A stretch of DNA of 64,000 nt from Yersinia artesiana (lineage in GTDB: Bacteria; Pseudomonadota; Gammaproteobacteria; Enterobacterales; Enterobacteriaceae): contig NZ_CACVAD010000021.1 in the NCBI RefSeq assembly GCF_902726545.1, positions 1 through 64,000 of the forward strand, in the 5' to 3' direction. A program made the translations under genes and the position numbers. This document shows positions 9,718 through 23,007 of the stretch, piece by piece. Each line of letters opens with the position of its first letter. The first letter of the stretch is position 1. The notes beneath the pieces were generated by a model. It saw nothing but the letters and a program-made list of their open reading frames with translations. It was not told the DNA's origin and made no database searches.

Positions 9718-12153
9718 TTACAACAACTGGGACAGGCGGTTTAAATCAGACTGAATAGCACCGGCGGTGACATCGCGGCCGGCACCTGGGCCACGAATAA
9801 CCAACGGGTTGTCGCGATACCAACGGCTCTCGATGGCAAAAACGTTATCGCACGGCAGCAAGGAGGCTAGCGGATGGTCAGCACGCACCGCTTCAACGCC
9901 CACTCGCGCCTTACCATTGGCATCAAAGCGCGCGACGTAACGGAGCACCAGACCCATTTCATTAGCGGCTTCTAAGCGCTGAATCATTTGCTGATTCAAT
10001 GCTTCGCCATTTTCAAAAAATTGATCCACCGATCCAACATCTGCACCCGCCGGCACCAGCGATTCTACCCGCACCTGATTCGGTTCAATGTCATAACCGG
10101 CTTCACGAGCTAAAATCACCAGCTTGCGCATCACGTCTTGCCCGGAGAGATCAACTCGCGGATCGGGTTCGGTCAAGCCCTGTTGCCAGGCTTGATCCAC
10201 CAGCTCGGTAAAGGGCACCGTGCCGTCAAATTGCAAGAACAACCAAGACAGAGTGCCAGAGAAAATACCGCTGATCGCCAGAATACTGTCGCCGCTATCG
10301 CGCAAATCGCGCACGGTATGATTGACCGGTAACCCCGCGCCCACCGTGGCGTTATACAACCAGTGGCGGCCAGTTTTGGCAAAAGCATCACGGATTTGGC
10401 GGTAATTATTACTGCTGGAGGCGCCGGCTAATTTATTGGCGCTGATAACGTGAAAACCATAGCTGGCGAAATCCAGATACTGCTCGGCAAGTGACTCACT
10501 GGCGGTCACATCCAACACCACCAAATCATCAAATGGGTGCGCGCGCATCCACAAGAACAAGGATTCTTCATCCTGCTCTTTGGCTTCATCATCATAAAAT
10601 GCCAGCGTCCGGCTAGCGTCCAGCCCGTCATAGCTCAACAGGCTGCGGCGGCTATCCACCACACCGGCCAGCACGAACTCAAAACCACTGCGAGCTGAGA
10701 TATTCTTCTGCTCACGGGCAAATAGCTCCAGCCAGCGCGCGCCGATATTACCTTTACCAAACAGCATCAAACCGATGCGCTTCTCGGCGCGGAACAGTGA
10801 TTGGTGTAAGCCCTGAATTAAGTGCTCAGTCGGCCCGAGACGCAGCACCGCAACCATACTGATGCCGTCTTCCGCCTGCCAAATAAACTCGACTGGCTGA
10901 TCTTTCAGTTGTTGATAGAAACGGTGGCTATGCAATGGGTTCTTGCAAACCCCAGCGCCGACCAAAGCGACCAGAGCCAACCCCTCGCGCAGGGATAATT
11001 TCCCCGGCAGCGTGGCATCCTCCAACACTCTTAATGCGCTGTTAACCACTTCGGAGGTATAGCAAAGTTGCAATAGGTTACGGTCAGGGTGAATGCCGGT
11101 AGCCAGCGGCTTGATTTGCGCGCGTTTGAGCAGCAAATCAATCTCTTTCTGTGCCAGCGAAAAATCATGGTGGCCGGCAATCTGTAATTCGATCAGGCAG
11201 ACATCATCGTGACTGGTGACAATTTTGGCACCTGACCCGGAAGCCAACACCCGCTCAATACGGGTTGAACCCTGTTCTGGCTGATAGCTACAACGCAGTT
11301 GTAAATCAATATCGCTGCCGGAAACCGGCTGTAGGGTGCGGGTATGCAGCACCGGGGCCGCCAACCGAGCCAGTTCACTGGCTTCATCCAGTCGCAGTAA
11401 AGGTAACAAACAGGCATCTTTCACTTTGCGCGGATCAGCACTGTATACCCCCGCCACATCACTCCAGATGGTAACACGTTCGACCCCTGCCAGCGCCCCG
11501 ACCTGAGTGGCCGAGTAGTCACTGCCGTTACGCCCCAACAACACGGTTTCACCGGCGTTATTGCGCGAAATAAACCCCGTCACCACCAGACGTTGGTGTG
11601 GGTGTTGTGCCATTAATTGCTGCAACAACGGATACGAACGGCCTTCGTCGATTTGTGGCTGTGCCGCGCGTTCAGCACGCAGGAAACTGCGAGCATCGAG
11701 CCAGTCGGCATCCATATCGAGTTTGTTCAATACTGCAGACATCAAGCGGGCCGACCAAATCTCACCATGACCAACCACTTCGGCATAGATTGCATCATCG
11801 ACTTTGTTGTCCAACAGGCCAGCCAGGCGTTCCAAATCATGAATAAACTCACTAATCAGCGGTTCAGCCATTTCTGGCGACAATAAACCACTAATCAGGT
11901 CATGTTGGTAACGACGCAGGTTTTGCTGCACCTGATGAGCAGAAAGCCGGTCAGTTTGACTAAGCTTCAACCAGCTAATCAGCTGGTTAGTGGTGCTACC
12001 CGCCGCAGACACCACCATAAGGTCGCCGGGATGACTGTAGTTGGCCATAATATTGGCCACCCGCAGGTAACACTTCACATCCGCAAGACTACTACCACCA
12101 AATTTATGCAGTTGACGGCCGGTCACCGCCGCTGCTACCGCTGTTGCATTCAT
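9718..12153 (-). CDS. metL: Bifunctional aspartokinase II / homoserine dehydrogenase II
   Basis: Catalyses the first and third steps from aspartate to homoserine in the methionine branch. The protein has 811 residues (E. coli 810). The N-terminal aspartokinase domain starts with HKFGGSSLAD near residue 16 and contains LGRNGSDYSATQ. The C-terminal homoserine dehydrogenase domain (about 465-811) has the NAD loop LFGKGNIGARW, then SANKLAGA and NATVGAGLPV. It follows metB by 2 bases and is surely co-transcribed with it. No frame disruption is seen. Confidence 0.97.
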   Translation of the reverse strand: MNATAVAAAVTGRQLHKFGGSSLADVKCYLRVANIMANYSHPGDLMVVSAAGSTTNQLISWLKLSQTDRLSAHQVQQNLRRYQHDLISGLLSPEMAEPLISEFIHDLERLAGLLDNKVDDAIYAEVVGHGEIWSARLMSAVLNKLDMDADWLDARSFLRAERAAQPQIDEGRSYPLLQQLMAQHPHQRLVVTGFISRNNAGETVLLGRNGSDYSATQVGALAGVERVTIWSDVAGVYSADPRKVKDACLLPLLRLDEASELARLAAPVLHTRTLQPVSGSDIDLQLRCSYQPEQGSTRIERVLASGSGAKIVTSHDDVCLIELQIAGHHDFSLAQKEIDLLLKRAQIKPLATGIHPDRNLLQLCYTSEVVNSALRVLEDATLPGKLSLREGLALVALVGAGVCKNPLHSHRFYQQLKDQPVEFIWQAEDGISMVAVLRLGPTEHLIQGLHQSLFRAEKRIGLMLFGKGNIGARWLELFAREQKNISARSGFEFVLAGVVDSRRSLLSYDGLDASRTLAFYDDEAKEQDEESLFLWMRAHPFDDLVVLDVTASESLAEQYLDFASYGFHVISANKLAGASSSNNYRQIRDAFAKTGRHWLYNATVGAGLPVNHTVRDLRDSGDSILAISGIFSGTLSWLFLQFDGTVPFTELVDQAWQQGLTEPDPRVDLSGQDVMRKLVILAREAGYDIEPNQVRVESLVPAGADVGSVDQFFENGEALNQQMIQRLEAANEMGLVLRYVARFDANGKARVGVEAVRADHPLASLLPCDNVFAIESRWYRDNPLVIRGPGAGRDVTAGAIQSDLNRLSQLL

Positions 12154-12155
12154 AC

Positions 12156-13316
12156 TTACCTCGGTCTCGCCAACTGGAAAGCATTGTCCAGATCGGCAAT
12201 CAAATCTTCGCTGTCTTCGATACCCACGGAAATTCGCAATAAACTATCAGTAATACCAGCGGCAGTGCGCGCTTCTGGCGCCATACCGGCATGGGTCATG
12301 GTCGCGGCATGAGAAATCAGGCTTTCAACGCCCCCCAAAGACTCTGCCAGGGTAAATAATTCAAGGGCAGAGAGGAAACGACGCAATACCTGCTCATCAC
12401 CATCAAGCTCAAAACTGAGCATCGCACCAAAACCTGACTGCTGACGGCGAGCAATTTCGTGGCCGGGATGTTGTGGCAGAGAAGGATGATACAGCTTTTT
12501 CACTAAAGGCTGTTGCTCTAAATAGCGGACAATTTCATCTGCGTTACGCTGCTGTTGAGCCATACGCGGTGACAGCGTGCGTAACCCACGTAATAACAAG
12601 TAGCTGTCAAATGCCGCACCGGTCACGCCGATATTATTCGCCCACCATGCCAGCTCGACAGCCAACTCAGGATCTTTGGCAATGACCGCCCCCGCCACCA
12701 CATCAGAATGACCGTTCAGATATTTGGTACAGGAATGCACCACCAGATCCGCCCCCAAAGCCAGCGGCTGCTGTAACGCCGGGCTAAGGAAGGTGTTATC
12801 GCAAACCGTTAATGCGCCGACGGCATGTGCGGCTTTGCAGATAGCGGCAATATCCACCACTCGCAACAGCGGGTTACTTGGGGTTTCAATCAAAACCAAC
12901 TTGGGTTTTTCAGCCAATGCCTGACTCAATGCCACGTCATCGCCCTGGTCAACAAACAGCACCCGATAGGCACCGCGTTTGCTTAAGCTGTCGAACAGAC
13001 GATAGCTACCGCCGTAACAGTCATGCGGAGCAACCAGCAGATCGCCGGGTTTAAGGAAGGTGGTGCAGACCAAATGAATCGCCGACATCCCGCTGCTGGT
13101 CATTACCGCACCTGCGCCCCCTTCCAGCTCAGCCAATGCCCGTTGCACCACATCGCGCGTCGGGTTACCGCGACGAGAATAGTCATGGGCGCGCGGCTGA
13201 TTAAAATCGATAAAATTATAGGTACTGGAGAGGTGAATCGGGGGGACAACGCAGCCGTATTGCTCGTCATCGTTCAACCCGCTACGCACTGCTATGGTTG
13301 CCTGTTTACGCGTCAT
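12156..13316 (-). CDS. metB: Cystathionine gamma-synthase
   Basis: PLP enzyme joining O-succinylhomoserine and cysteine to cystathionine. From ATG 13316 it has 386 residues, the E. coli length. The PLP lysine is K198 in SCTKYLNGHSD, and SSGMSAIH is a phosphate-binding stretch. An upstream in-frame start adds five residues, but GGTGGA sits correctly before the ATG at 13316 and the protein then begins MTRKQATIAV. It is the first gene of metBL, divergent from metJ, behind four MET boxes. Confidence 0.96.
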   Translation of the reverse strand: MTRKQATIAVRSGLNDDEQYGCVVPPIHLSSTYNFIDFNQPRAHDYSRRGNPTRDVVQRALAELEGGAGAVMTSSGMSAIHLVCTTFLKPGDLLVAPHDCYGGSYRLFDSLSKRGAYRVLFVDQGDDVALSQALAEKPKLVLIETPSNPLLRVVDIAAICKAAHAVGALTVCDNTFLSPALQQPLALGADLVVHSCTKYLNGHSDVVAGAVIAKDPELAVELAWWANNIGVTGAAFDSYLLLRGLRTLSPRMAQQQRNADEIVRYLEQQPLVKKLYHPSLPQHPGHEIARRQQSGFGAMLSFELDGDEQVLRRFLSALELFTLAESLGGVESLISHAATMTHAGMAPEARTAAGITDSLLRISVGIEDSEDLIADLDNAFQLARPR

Positions 13317-13376
13317 ATGGATTTCCACCAACCGGATATCGAGAAAATGTTACGCCAGAGTAGACGCACAAATTAC

Positions 13377-13408
13377 GGACGTCAATACATCTGGACATCT
13401 AAACTTCT
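13377..13408. promoter_or_regulatory. MET boxes in the metJ/metB control region
   Basis: Four tandem octamers, GGACGTCA, ATACATCT, GGACATCT and AAACTTCT, each match AGACGTCT at 6 of 8 positions. A further unit (AGACGCAC, 13362-13369) is out of phase. The 375-base metB-metJ interval holds no gene. The array lies nearer metB and would allow MetJ repression of metBL and possibly of metJ. Confidence 0.85.
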
Positions 13409-13691
13409 TTGCGTATAGATTGAGCAATGGGATAATAACCGCTAAAATTATAGAGGTTTTAGATATCCTTATGATGTCAGTCAGGTTTCAGTGGTGCCTT
13501 GTTTAACCATGAATTTGTTTAACCACAAAGATGGCATAGAAAGGTAATAGCTATCAATAAATAGCAAAAAAGGTTATTTCAGTGACATTAGTCTAGTAAA
13601 ATCGACATTTATTTAGTGAGAACAGCGAAGATCGGGCATAATTGGCCGGTTTTCAGAACTTGGTATTTTTCCGACAAATTTAAGGTGTCCC

Positions 13692-14009
13692 ATGGCTGAG
13701 TGGAACGGCGAGTATGTCAGCCCTTACGCTGAACACGGTAAGAAAAGCGAGCAGGTCAAAAAGATTACGGTATCCATTCCGCTGAAGGTTTTAAAAATCC
13801 TCACCGATGAACGGACCCGCCGTCAGGTGAACAACCTACGCCATGCCACCAACAGTGAGTTGTTGTGTGAGGCTTTTTTGCATGCATTTACCGGTCAGCC
13901 GCTACCGAATGACGAAGATCTGCGCAAAGAACGCAGTGATGAAATCCCGGAAGCCGCGAAGATTTTAATGCGTGAATTGGGTGTTGATCCCGATACCTGG
14001 GAATATTGA
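13692..14009 (+). CDS. metJ: Methionine repressor MetJ
   Basis: Ribbon-helix-helix repressor that binds MET boxes with S-adenosylmethionine as corepressor. The protein has 105 residues, as in E. coli. The beta-strand DNA-binding segment [15 protein letters not shown] is at about 22-36, followed by the conserved [20 protein letters not shown]. It is divergent from metBL and so next to its own operator array, and is followed by a terminator shared with rpmE. Confidence 0.98.
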   Translation: MAEWNGEYVSPYAEHGKKSEQVKKITVSIPLKVLKILTDERTRRQVNNLRHATNSELLCEAFLHAFTGQPLPNDEDLRKERSDEIPEAAKILMRELGVDPDTWEY

Positions 14010-14054
14010 TTTCCAGCTACCGTCCGGTTCAATCTGGACCTGATAGTAGAAATG

Positions 14055-14081
14055 AAAAAAAGGCCCCTGGAGGCCTTTTTT
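14055..14081. terminator. Bidirectional terminator metJ/rpmE
   Basis: AAAAAAGGCC pairs with GGCCTTTTTT around a short loop, giving A and T runs on both sides. It lies between the converging metJ and rpmE. Confidence 0.9.
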
Positions 14082-14098
14082 CGTCTGACGGGCAATAA

Positions 14099-14314
14099 TT
14101 ACTTCTTAGCACCCGGCACGCTGAAACGCTTGTTAAAGCGGTCAACACGGCCACCGGTCGCAACATCACGCTGCTTGCCAGTGTAGAACGGGTGGCATTC
14201 GCCGCACACGTCCAGATTCAGGTCATGACCAACAGTAGAGTTGATCTTGATAACGTTACCGCAAGAGCAAGAAGCAGTAACTAAGTCGTATTTAGGGTGG
14301 ATACCTTGTTTCAT
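14099..14314 (-). CDS. rpmE: 50S ribosomal protein L31 (zinc-binding form)
   Basis: Large-subunit protein of 71 residues starting [11 protein letters not shown] at 14314; the frame continues upstream without homology. The four zinc-ligand cysteines of the C+ type are present: C16, C18, C37 and C40. In enterobacteria this form is used in zinc-replete cells and replaced by a cysteine-less paralogue under zinc starvation; no such paralogue is seen in this window. It is divergent from priA, as in E. coli. Confidence 0.96.
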   Translation of the reverse strand: MKQGIHPKYDLVTASCSCGNVIKINSTVGHDLNLDVCGECHPFYTGKQRDVATGGRVDRFNKRFSVPGAKK

Positions 14315-14556
14315 GGAAACCTCTATATTAGGCCGTGTCGCTATCCAGCCCTGTTCCGCCAGACACCACACGATTAGAAAATAACAAGCGCTGATAAAAC
14401 AAACAACGGTTGCTAACAGAATTTGATATCAAACTATATCAAAGGCGGCGAATAATACAGAATTTGACCAAGCCGTGCAATCGAATCCGCACATTGTGTA
14501 GCATGCGGTGTAAACTATTCAATCTTTTATTTAGACCATTTTATTTAGCAGGATAA

Positions 14557-16761
<2,205 letters not shown>

Positions 16762-16991
16762 GCGGCTGATGCCACCACGATGTTAGCTGTAACACCAATG
16801 ATTTTTGGCGTAGAACGGCATCACAAAGCAATCGTTTACACTGCTTTATGCGAGCCAGTGCGAAAAACTCCACTTCCGTCACACTTTTAATGCAAATTAG
16901 GTAACAAATTGCCCTCACTATCTGTATAGAATGATGGAAAGCCCGCATTGAGCATGAGTGCTGGCTCGGAGCCAGAGCAAGGAGAAAGGCG

Positions 16992-18020
16992 TTGGAACAT
17001 AAGAAAGAATTCACCATGGCCACCATGAAAGACGTTGCCGAAATGGCAGGTGTTTCAACTGCGACGGTATCGCGCGCATTGATGAACCCGGAAAAGGTTT
17101 CAACAGTGACCCGGCAAAAAGTGGAACAAGCTGTTCTGGCTGTGGGCTACTCCCCTCACGCTTTATCTCGTAATATTAAACGTAATGAGTCGCGCACTAT
17201 TCTGGTTATCGTCCCAGATATCAGCGACCCCTTTTTTGCTGACATCATTCAGGGCATTGAACATGCCGCAGCCCAACAAGGCTACCTGATCTTAATTGGT
17301 GATTGCGCACAACAAACCCAGCAAGAGCGAACTTTCGTTAACCTGATCATCACTAAACAAATTGATGGCATGTTGCTGTTAGGCTCCAACCTGCCGTTTG
17401 ATGCCAGTAAGGAAGAGCAGCGCAATTTGCCGCCGATGGTGATGGCAAACGAGTTTGCACCGGAGCTGGAGCTGCCCACCGTACATATCGATAACCTGAC
17501 CGCCGCCTATGAAGCCGTTAATTATCTGCATGAGTTAGGCCACAAGCGCATTGCCTGTGTTGCCGGGCCGGAGCATTTCCCCTTATGCCAATACCGGCTA
17601 CAGGGTTATATCCAGGCGCTCCGCCGTAATGGTATTACGGTCGACAGTGACTATATTCTTCGCGGTGATTTTAGTTATGAAGCTGGAGCGGAAACCTTTG
17701 CCACTCTAATGGGGCTACCTCACCCCCCTACAGCAATATTTTGTCACAATGATGTCATGGCAATAGGGGCGATGTGGCAGGCCAAGAGAATGGGGCTGCG
17801 CGTCCCGCAGGATATCTCAGTGGTCGGCTTCGATGACCTGAAACTGTCACAGTATTGCGATCCCCCCTTGACCACCGTGGCACAACCACGCTATCAAATT
17901 GGTCAGCAAGCCATGCTACTATTGCTTGAACAGTTACAAGGGCATTCAGTACAAAGTGGCTCCCGCTTGTTAGACACCGAATTAATCATCAGGGAAAGTA
18001 CTGCTGCGCCTAAACGCTAG
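16992..18020 (+). CDS. cytR: Nucleoside-regulon repressor CytR
   Basis: LacI-family repressor of nucleoside uptake and catabolism that works together with CRP and is relieved by cytidine. The protein has 342 residues. The N-terminal helix-turn-helix MKDVAEMAGVSTATVSRALM starts at residue 12, the periplasmic-binding-protein-like ligand domain follows, and the C-terminus ends TELIIRESTA. The TTG at 16992 aligns with the E. coli start and has AAGGAGAAAGG before it; ATG 17016 is the alternative. A 230-base promoter region separates it from priA. Confidence 0.95.
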   Translation: MEHKKEFTMATMKDVAEMAGVSTATVSRALMNPEKVSTVTRQKVEQAVLAVGYSPHALSRNIKRNESRTILVIVPDISDPFFADIIQGIEHAAAQQGYLILIGDCAQQTQQERTFVNLIITKQIDGMLLLGSNLPFDASKEEQRNLPPMVMANEFAPELELPTVHIDNLTAAYEAVNYLHELGHKRIACVAGPEHFPLCQYRLQGYIQALRRNGITVDSDYILRGDFSYEAGAETFATLMGLPHPPTAIFCHNDVMAIGAMWQAKRMGLRVPQDISVVGFDDLKLSQYCDPPLTTVAQPRYQIGQQAMLLLLEQLQGHSVQSGSRLLDTELIIRESTAAPKR

Positions 18021-18085
18021 GCAAATATTCAAGGGTTCAGTAACATGACGGACTTATTCCATCATCACGACGCAGCGAAACGATA

Positions 18086-18940
18086 GTGGCACAAAGAGAT
18101 TATGTAAGCCGAGGGCGCTCAGGAGCGCGGCGCAAAAGCACCAGCCGAAAAAAACGCAGTGCTCCAGCAGTATCCAAAACCGTGATGGCACTGGCCGTCG
18201 CGCTATTAGTGGTATTTGTTGGTGGACTTTATTTCATCACCCACAACAAACCGGGTGAACTTCCGTTACTGCCTAGTCATGACCCGCGCACCGGCAATGG
18301 CTTGCCGCCGAAACCGGAAGAGCGTTGGCGTTATATTAAGGAGTTGGAAAATCGTCAGATTGGCGTGCCAACACCAACAGAACCGTCTGCTGGTGGTGAA
18401 GTTAATTCCCAGACACAACTGACTAATGAGCAGCGCCAATTGCTTGAGCAGATGCAAGCGGATATGCGTCAGCAACCGACACAGCTTTCAGAAGTGCCAT
18501 ATAACCAAGGGATGCAGGTGCCACGCTCCGCAGTGACCATCAAACCACCGGTCACCAATATGCAGCAGCAGCCCTTAACGCCGCCACGTCAGACGACAAC
18601 GCAGCCAATACCGGCACCTCAGCCACAGGTCACACCGCCGCGTACGCAGCAACCTACTGCGTCGGTAACACAGGCAGCAACACCACCGAAGCCGGAAAAA
18701 GAGAAAGAAAAAGCACAACGCTGGATGGTGCAATGTGGTTCATTCAAAGCCGCTGACCAGGCTGAATCTATTCGCGCTCAATTGGCATTTGAAGGCATCG
18801 AAAGCCGCATTACCGCAGGCGGTGGCTGGAATCGCGTGGTACTCGGCCCATACAGCACCAAGGCTGCGGCCGATAAAGCCTTACAGCGTTTGAAAGGCGC
18901 AGGTCAATCAGGATGCATTCCCCTCGCTGTTGGGGGTTGA
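18086..18940 (+). CDS. ftsN: Cell division protein FtsN
   Basis: Bitopic septal-ring protein that triggers septal peptidoglycan synthesis. The GTG start at 18086 gives MAQRDYVSRG, followed by a basic cytoplasmic tail, a membrane segment at about 32-52 and the conserved essential periplasmic stretch (GNGLPPKPEERWRYIKELE). A Gln/Pro/Thr-rich linker follows, then a C-terminal SPOR domain from about 211 (RWMVQCGSF) that binds denuded glycan. At 284 residues it is shorter than E. coli FtsN (319) because the linker is shorter. Its stop codon overlaps the hslV heat-shock promoter. Confidence 0.96.
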   Translation: MAQRDYVSRGRSGARRKSTSRKKRSAPAVSKTVMALAVALLVVFVGGLYFITHNKPGELPLLPSHDPRTGNGLPPKPEERWRYIKELENRQIGVPTPTEPSAGGEVNSQTQLTNEQRQLLEQMQADMRQQPTQLSEVPYNQGMQVPRSAVTIKPPVTNMQQQPLTPPRQTTTQPIPAPQPQVTPPRTQQPTASVTQAATPPKPEKEKEKAQRWMVQCGSFKAADQAESIRAQLAFEGIESRITAGGGWNRVVLGPYSTKAAADKALQRLKGAGQSGCIPLAVGG

Positions 18941-18963
18941 AAAGCCATAATCCTCCCCCATTT
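18937..18963 (+). promoter_or_regulatory. Sigma-32 promoter of hslVU
   Basis: TTGAAA (18937-18942), 13 bases, then CCCCATTT (18956-18963) fits the heat-shock consensus (TTGAAA, 11-16 bases, CCCCATnT). The -35 element overlaps the ftsN stop codon. hslVU is a known sigma-32 operon in E. coli. Confidence 0.8.
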
Positions 18964-18977
18964 ATAATCTCAATATG

Positions 18978-19009
18978 CCCCATACTGTTTTTCTGAATTC
19001 AGTATGGGG
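18978..19009 (+). promoter_or_regulatory. Leader stem-loop of hslVU
   Basis: A perfect 10-bp inverted repeat, CCCCATACTG (18978-18987) and CAGTATGGGG (19000-19009), has a 12-base loop. It lies just after the promoter and 30 bases before the hslV start. A comparable leader inverted repeat that influences mRNA stability has been described for E. coli hslVU (clpQY). Confidence 0.7.
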
Positions 19010-19039
19010 ACTCATTCAGTCTGCAACGAGGGTCCGCTC

Positions 19040-19564
19040 GTGACAACAATTGTAAGTGTACGTCGTAATGGTCATGTCGTTATCGGTGGTGATGGCCAGG
19101 TCACTCTGGGCAATACCGTAATGAAGGGCAACGCTAAAAAAGTACGCCGCCTTTATAACAATAAAGTCATTGCCGGTTTTGCTGGCGGTACGGCTGATGC
19201 CTTTACCCTGTTTGAGCTATTTGAGCGCAAACTTGAGATGCATCAGGGCCACCTGACTAAAGCTGCCGTTGAGTTAGCCAAAGATTGGCGTACCGACCGC
19301 ATGTTACGCAAACTTGAGGCATTGTTGGCTGTCGCGGACGAAACTGCATCACTCATCATCACCGGTAACGGCGATGTGGTTCAGCCAGAAGATGACCTGA
19401 TTGCTATCGGCTCAGGCGGGCCTTATGCCCAGTCTGCTGCGCGCGCGCTGCTAGAAAATACCGAATTGGGTGCACGAGATATCGTTGAGAAATCTCTGAG
19501 CATTGCGGGGGATATCTGTATCTATACCAACCGCTTCCAAACCATTGAAGAATTAACGTACTAG
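19040..19564 (+). CDS. hslV: HslV peptidase subunit
   Basis: Proteasome-like threonine peptidase of the HslUV (ClpYQ) ATP-dependent protease, degrading misfolded proteins and SulA. The GTG start at 19040 gives [11 protein letters not shown]; removal of Met exposes the catalytic Thr. The protein has 174 residues against 176 in E. coli. It contains [12 protein letters not shown] and [10 protein letters not shown]. The frame extends 36 bases upstream but has no homology there. It lies 36 bases upstream of hslU in one heat-shock operon. Confidence 0.97.
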   Translation: MTTIVSVRRNGHVVIGGDGQVTLGNTVMKGNAKKVRRLYNNKVIAGFAGGTADAFTLFELFERKLEMHQGHLTKAAVELAKDWRTDRMLRKLEALLAVADETASLIITGNGDVVQPEDDLIAIGSGGPYAQSAARALLENTELGARDIVEKSLSIAGDICIYTNRFQTIEELTY

Positions 19565-19600
19565 ACGTTATTAACATACAGAGCGTAAGGATAGAGTGAC

Positions 19601-20932
19601 ATGTCTGAAATGACCCCACGCGAAATCGTCAGCGAACTTGATAGCTACATTATCGGCCAGGATAAAGCTAAACGCGCAGTGGCTATTGCCCTGCGTAACC
19701 GCTGGCGTCGGATGCAGCTTAGCGAAGAGCTGCGCCATGAAGTTACCCCTAAAAATATTCTGATGATCGGCCCAACCGGTGTGGGTAAAACTGAAATTGC
19801 CCGCCGTTTGGCAAAACTGGCCAATGCTCCGTTCATCAAGGTAGAAGCGACTAAATTCACCGAAGTTGGCTATGTTGGTAAAGAAGTGGACTCTATTATC
19901 CGCGATCTGACCGATGCCGCAGTGAAAATGGTTCGTCATCAATCCATTGAAAAAATGCGTTATCGGGCCGAAGAGTTAGCCGAAGAACGTATTCTGGATG
20001 TGTTAATCCCACCGGCCAAGAATAACTGGGGCCAACCGGATGAGACCCAAGAGCCATCGCCGACACGTCAAGCCTTCCGTAAGAAGCTGCGTGAAGGTCA
20101 GTTGGATGACAAAGAGATTGAAATCGATCTGGCGGCTGCGCCGGTAGGCGTCGAAATCATGGCTCCTCCGGGCATGGAAGAGATGACTAACCAGTTGCAA
20201 TCCATGTTCCAGAATATTGCTGGGCAAAAACAAAAACCGCGCAAAATCAAAATCAAAGAAGCATTTAAACTGCTGATTGAGGAAGAAGCGGCGAAACTGG
20301 TTAATCCAGAAGAACTGAAACAGCAGGCGATTGATGCGGTCGAGCAGCACGGGATCGTATTTATCGACGAAATCGATAAAATCTGTAAACGCGGCCAAAC
20401 GTCAGGCCCGGATGTATCCCGCGAAGGGGTACAACGTGACTTGCTGCCATTGGTAGAAGGTTGCACCGTATCAACTAAACACGGCATGGTGAAAACTGAC
20501 CATATCCTGTTTATTGCCTCCGGTGCATTCCAGGTCTCCAGCCCGTCAGACCTTATCCCTGAATTGCAAGGTCGCTTGCCAATTCGGGTAGAATTGCAGG
20601 CCCTGACGACAGATGATTTTGAGCGCATCCTGACCGAACCGAGTGCTTCACTAACTGAGCAGTATAAAGCGCTGATGGCAACTGAAGGGGTGACTGTTGA
20701 GTTTACCCGTGAAGGCATCCGTAAAATCGCTGAAGCGGCATGGCAGGTTAATGAGCGCACCGAGAATATCGGCGCACGCCGTTTGCACACGGTGCTGGAG
20801 CGTCTGATGGAGGATATCTCTTATGACGCCAGTGAGAGCAATGGTCAATCCATTACTATTGATGCTGCATATGTCGGTAAGCACCTGGATGAGTTGGTTG
20901 CAGATGAAGATCTGAGTCGTTTTATCCTATAA
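19601..20932 (+). CDS. hslU: HslU ATPase subunit
   Basis: AAA+ unfoldase ring that feeds substrates to HslV. The protein has 443 residues, identical in length to E. coli. Walker [10 protein letters not shown] has K63, Walker B lies in [10 protein letters not shown], and the inserted I-domain spans about 110-240. The sensor region is [14 protein letters not shown], and the C-terminal LSRFIL tail inserts into HslV. The terminator follows directly. Confidence 0.98.
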   Translation: MSEMTPREIVSELDSYIIGQDKAKRAVAIALRNRWRRMQLSEELRHEVTPKNILMIGPTGVGKTEIARRLAKLANAPFIKVEATKFTEVGYVGKEVDSIIRDLTDAAVKMVRHQSIEKMRYRAEELAEERILDVLIPPAKNNWGQPDETQEPSPTRQAFRKKLREGQLDDKEIEIDLAAAPVGVEIMAPPGMEEMTNQLQSMFQNIAGQKQKPRKIKIKEAFKLLIEEEAAKLVNPEELKQQAIDAVEQHGIVFIDEIDKICKRGQTSGPDVSREGVQRDLLPLVEGCTVSTKHGMVKTDHILFIASGAFQVSSPSDLIPELQGRLPIRVELQALTTDDFERILTEPSASLTEQYKALMATEGVTVEFTREGIRKIAEAAWQVNERTENIGARRLHTVLERLMEDISYDASESNGQSITIDAAYVGKHLDELVADEDLSRFIL

Positions 20933-20975
20933 TTCGCTTTATAAGCCTTTGCTGGATAAAATGGTTCGCCAAATT

Positions 20976-21011
20976 AAGAGTGGGAGGCGCTGCCTCCCAC
21001 TCTTATTTTTA
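20976..21011 (+). terminator. hslVU terminator
   Basis: A 13-bp stem AAGAGTGGGAGGC (20976-20988) pairs with GCCTCCCACTCTT (20992-21004) around a 3-base loop and is followed by ATTTTTA. Confidence 0.9.
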
Positions 21012-21070
21012 TCGTATGATCGCTTTTACGTTTTTAACTCGCCGACATGGGCGGACCAGACTCCTATACA

Positions 21071-22631
<1,561 letters not shown>

Positions 22632-22663
22632 TATCTCTCTGATTTGCATATGATAATTATTAG

Positions 22664-22692
22664 ATAGGGCGATATTGATATCGCCCTATTTG
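22664..22692 (+). terminator. rraA terminator
   Basis: A perfect 11-bp stem ATAGGGCGATA (22664-22674) pairs with TATCGCCCTAT (22679-22689) around a 4-base loop, then a short T run. It lies between the converging rraA and zapB. Confidence 0.75.
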
Positions 22693-22767
22693 CACTTCAA
22701 ACTCAACGTGGCTATGTGACTAGCGGCTTTCAACAACGCGTTGGTGATGCTTTAAGCCAACTGGCAC

Positions 22768-23007
22768 TCAGACTTCTTCCATCTTTCCCAACAGTGCCCG
22801 CAGACGATCCTGCCACACATGCTGTTCTTGTTTCAGTTGCTCATTTTCGCGCACCAGGGCTTCACGACCACCAGCCGCTTCCTGAACTTCTTGAGACAGG
22901 GTGTTATTTTTCTCTTTCAGCTCTTCAATTTCCATCTGTAACAAAGTGATGGTATCAATCGCCTGCTGAACTTTAACTTCCAATTTCTCAAATACTTCAA
23001 ATGACAT
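22768..23007 (-). CDS. zapB: Cell division protein ZapB
   Basis: Small cytoplasmic coiled-coil protein that stabilises the Z ring and links it to the chromosome through ZapA and MatP. The protein has 79 residues (E. coli 81). Nearly the whole length is heptad-patterned coiled coil, starting [20 protein letters not shown] and containing [14 protein letters not shown]. It lies between rraA and glpF, as in E. coli. Confidence 0.96.
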   Translation of the reverse strand: MSFEVFEKLEVKVQQAIDTITLLQMEIEELKEKNNTLSQEVQEAAGGREALVRENEQLKQEQHVWQDRLRALLGKMEEV

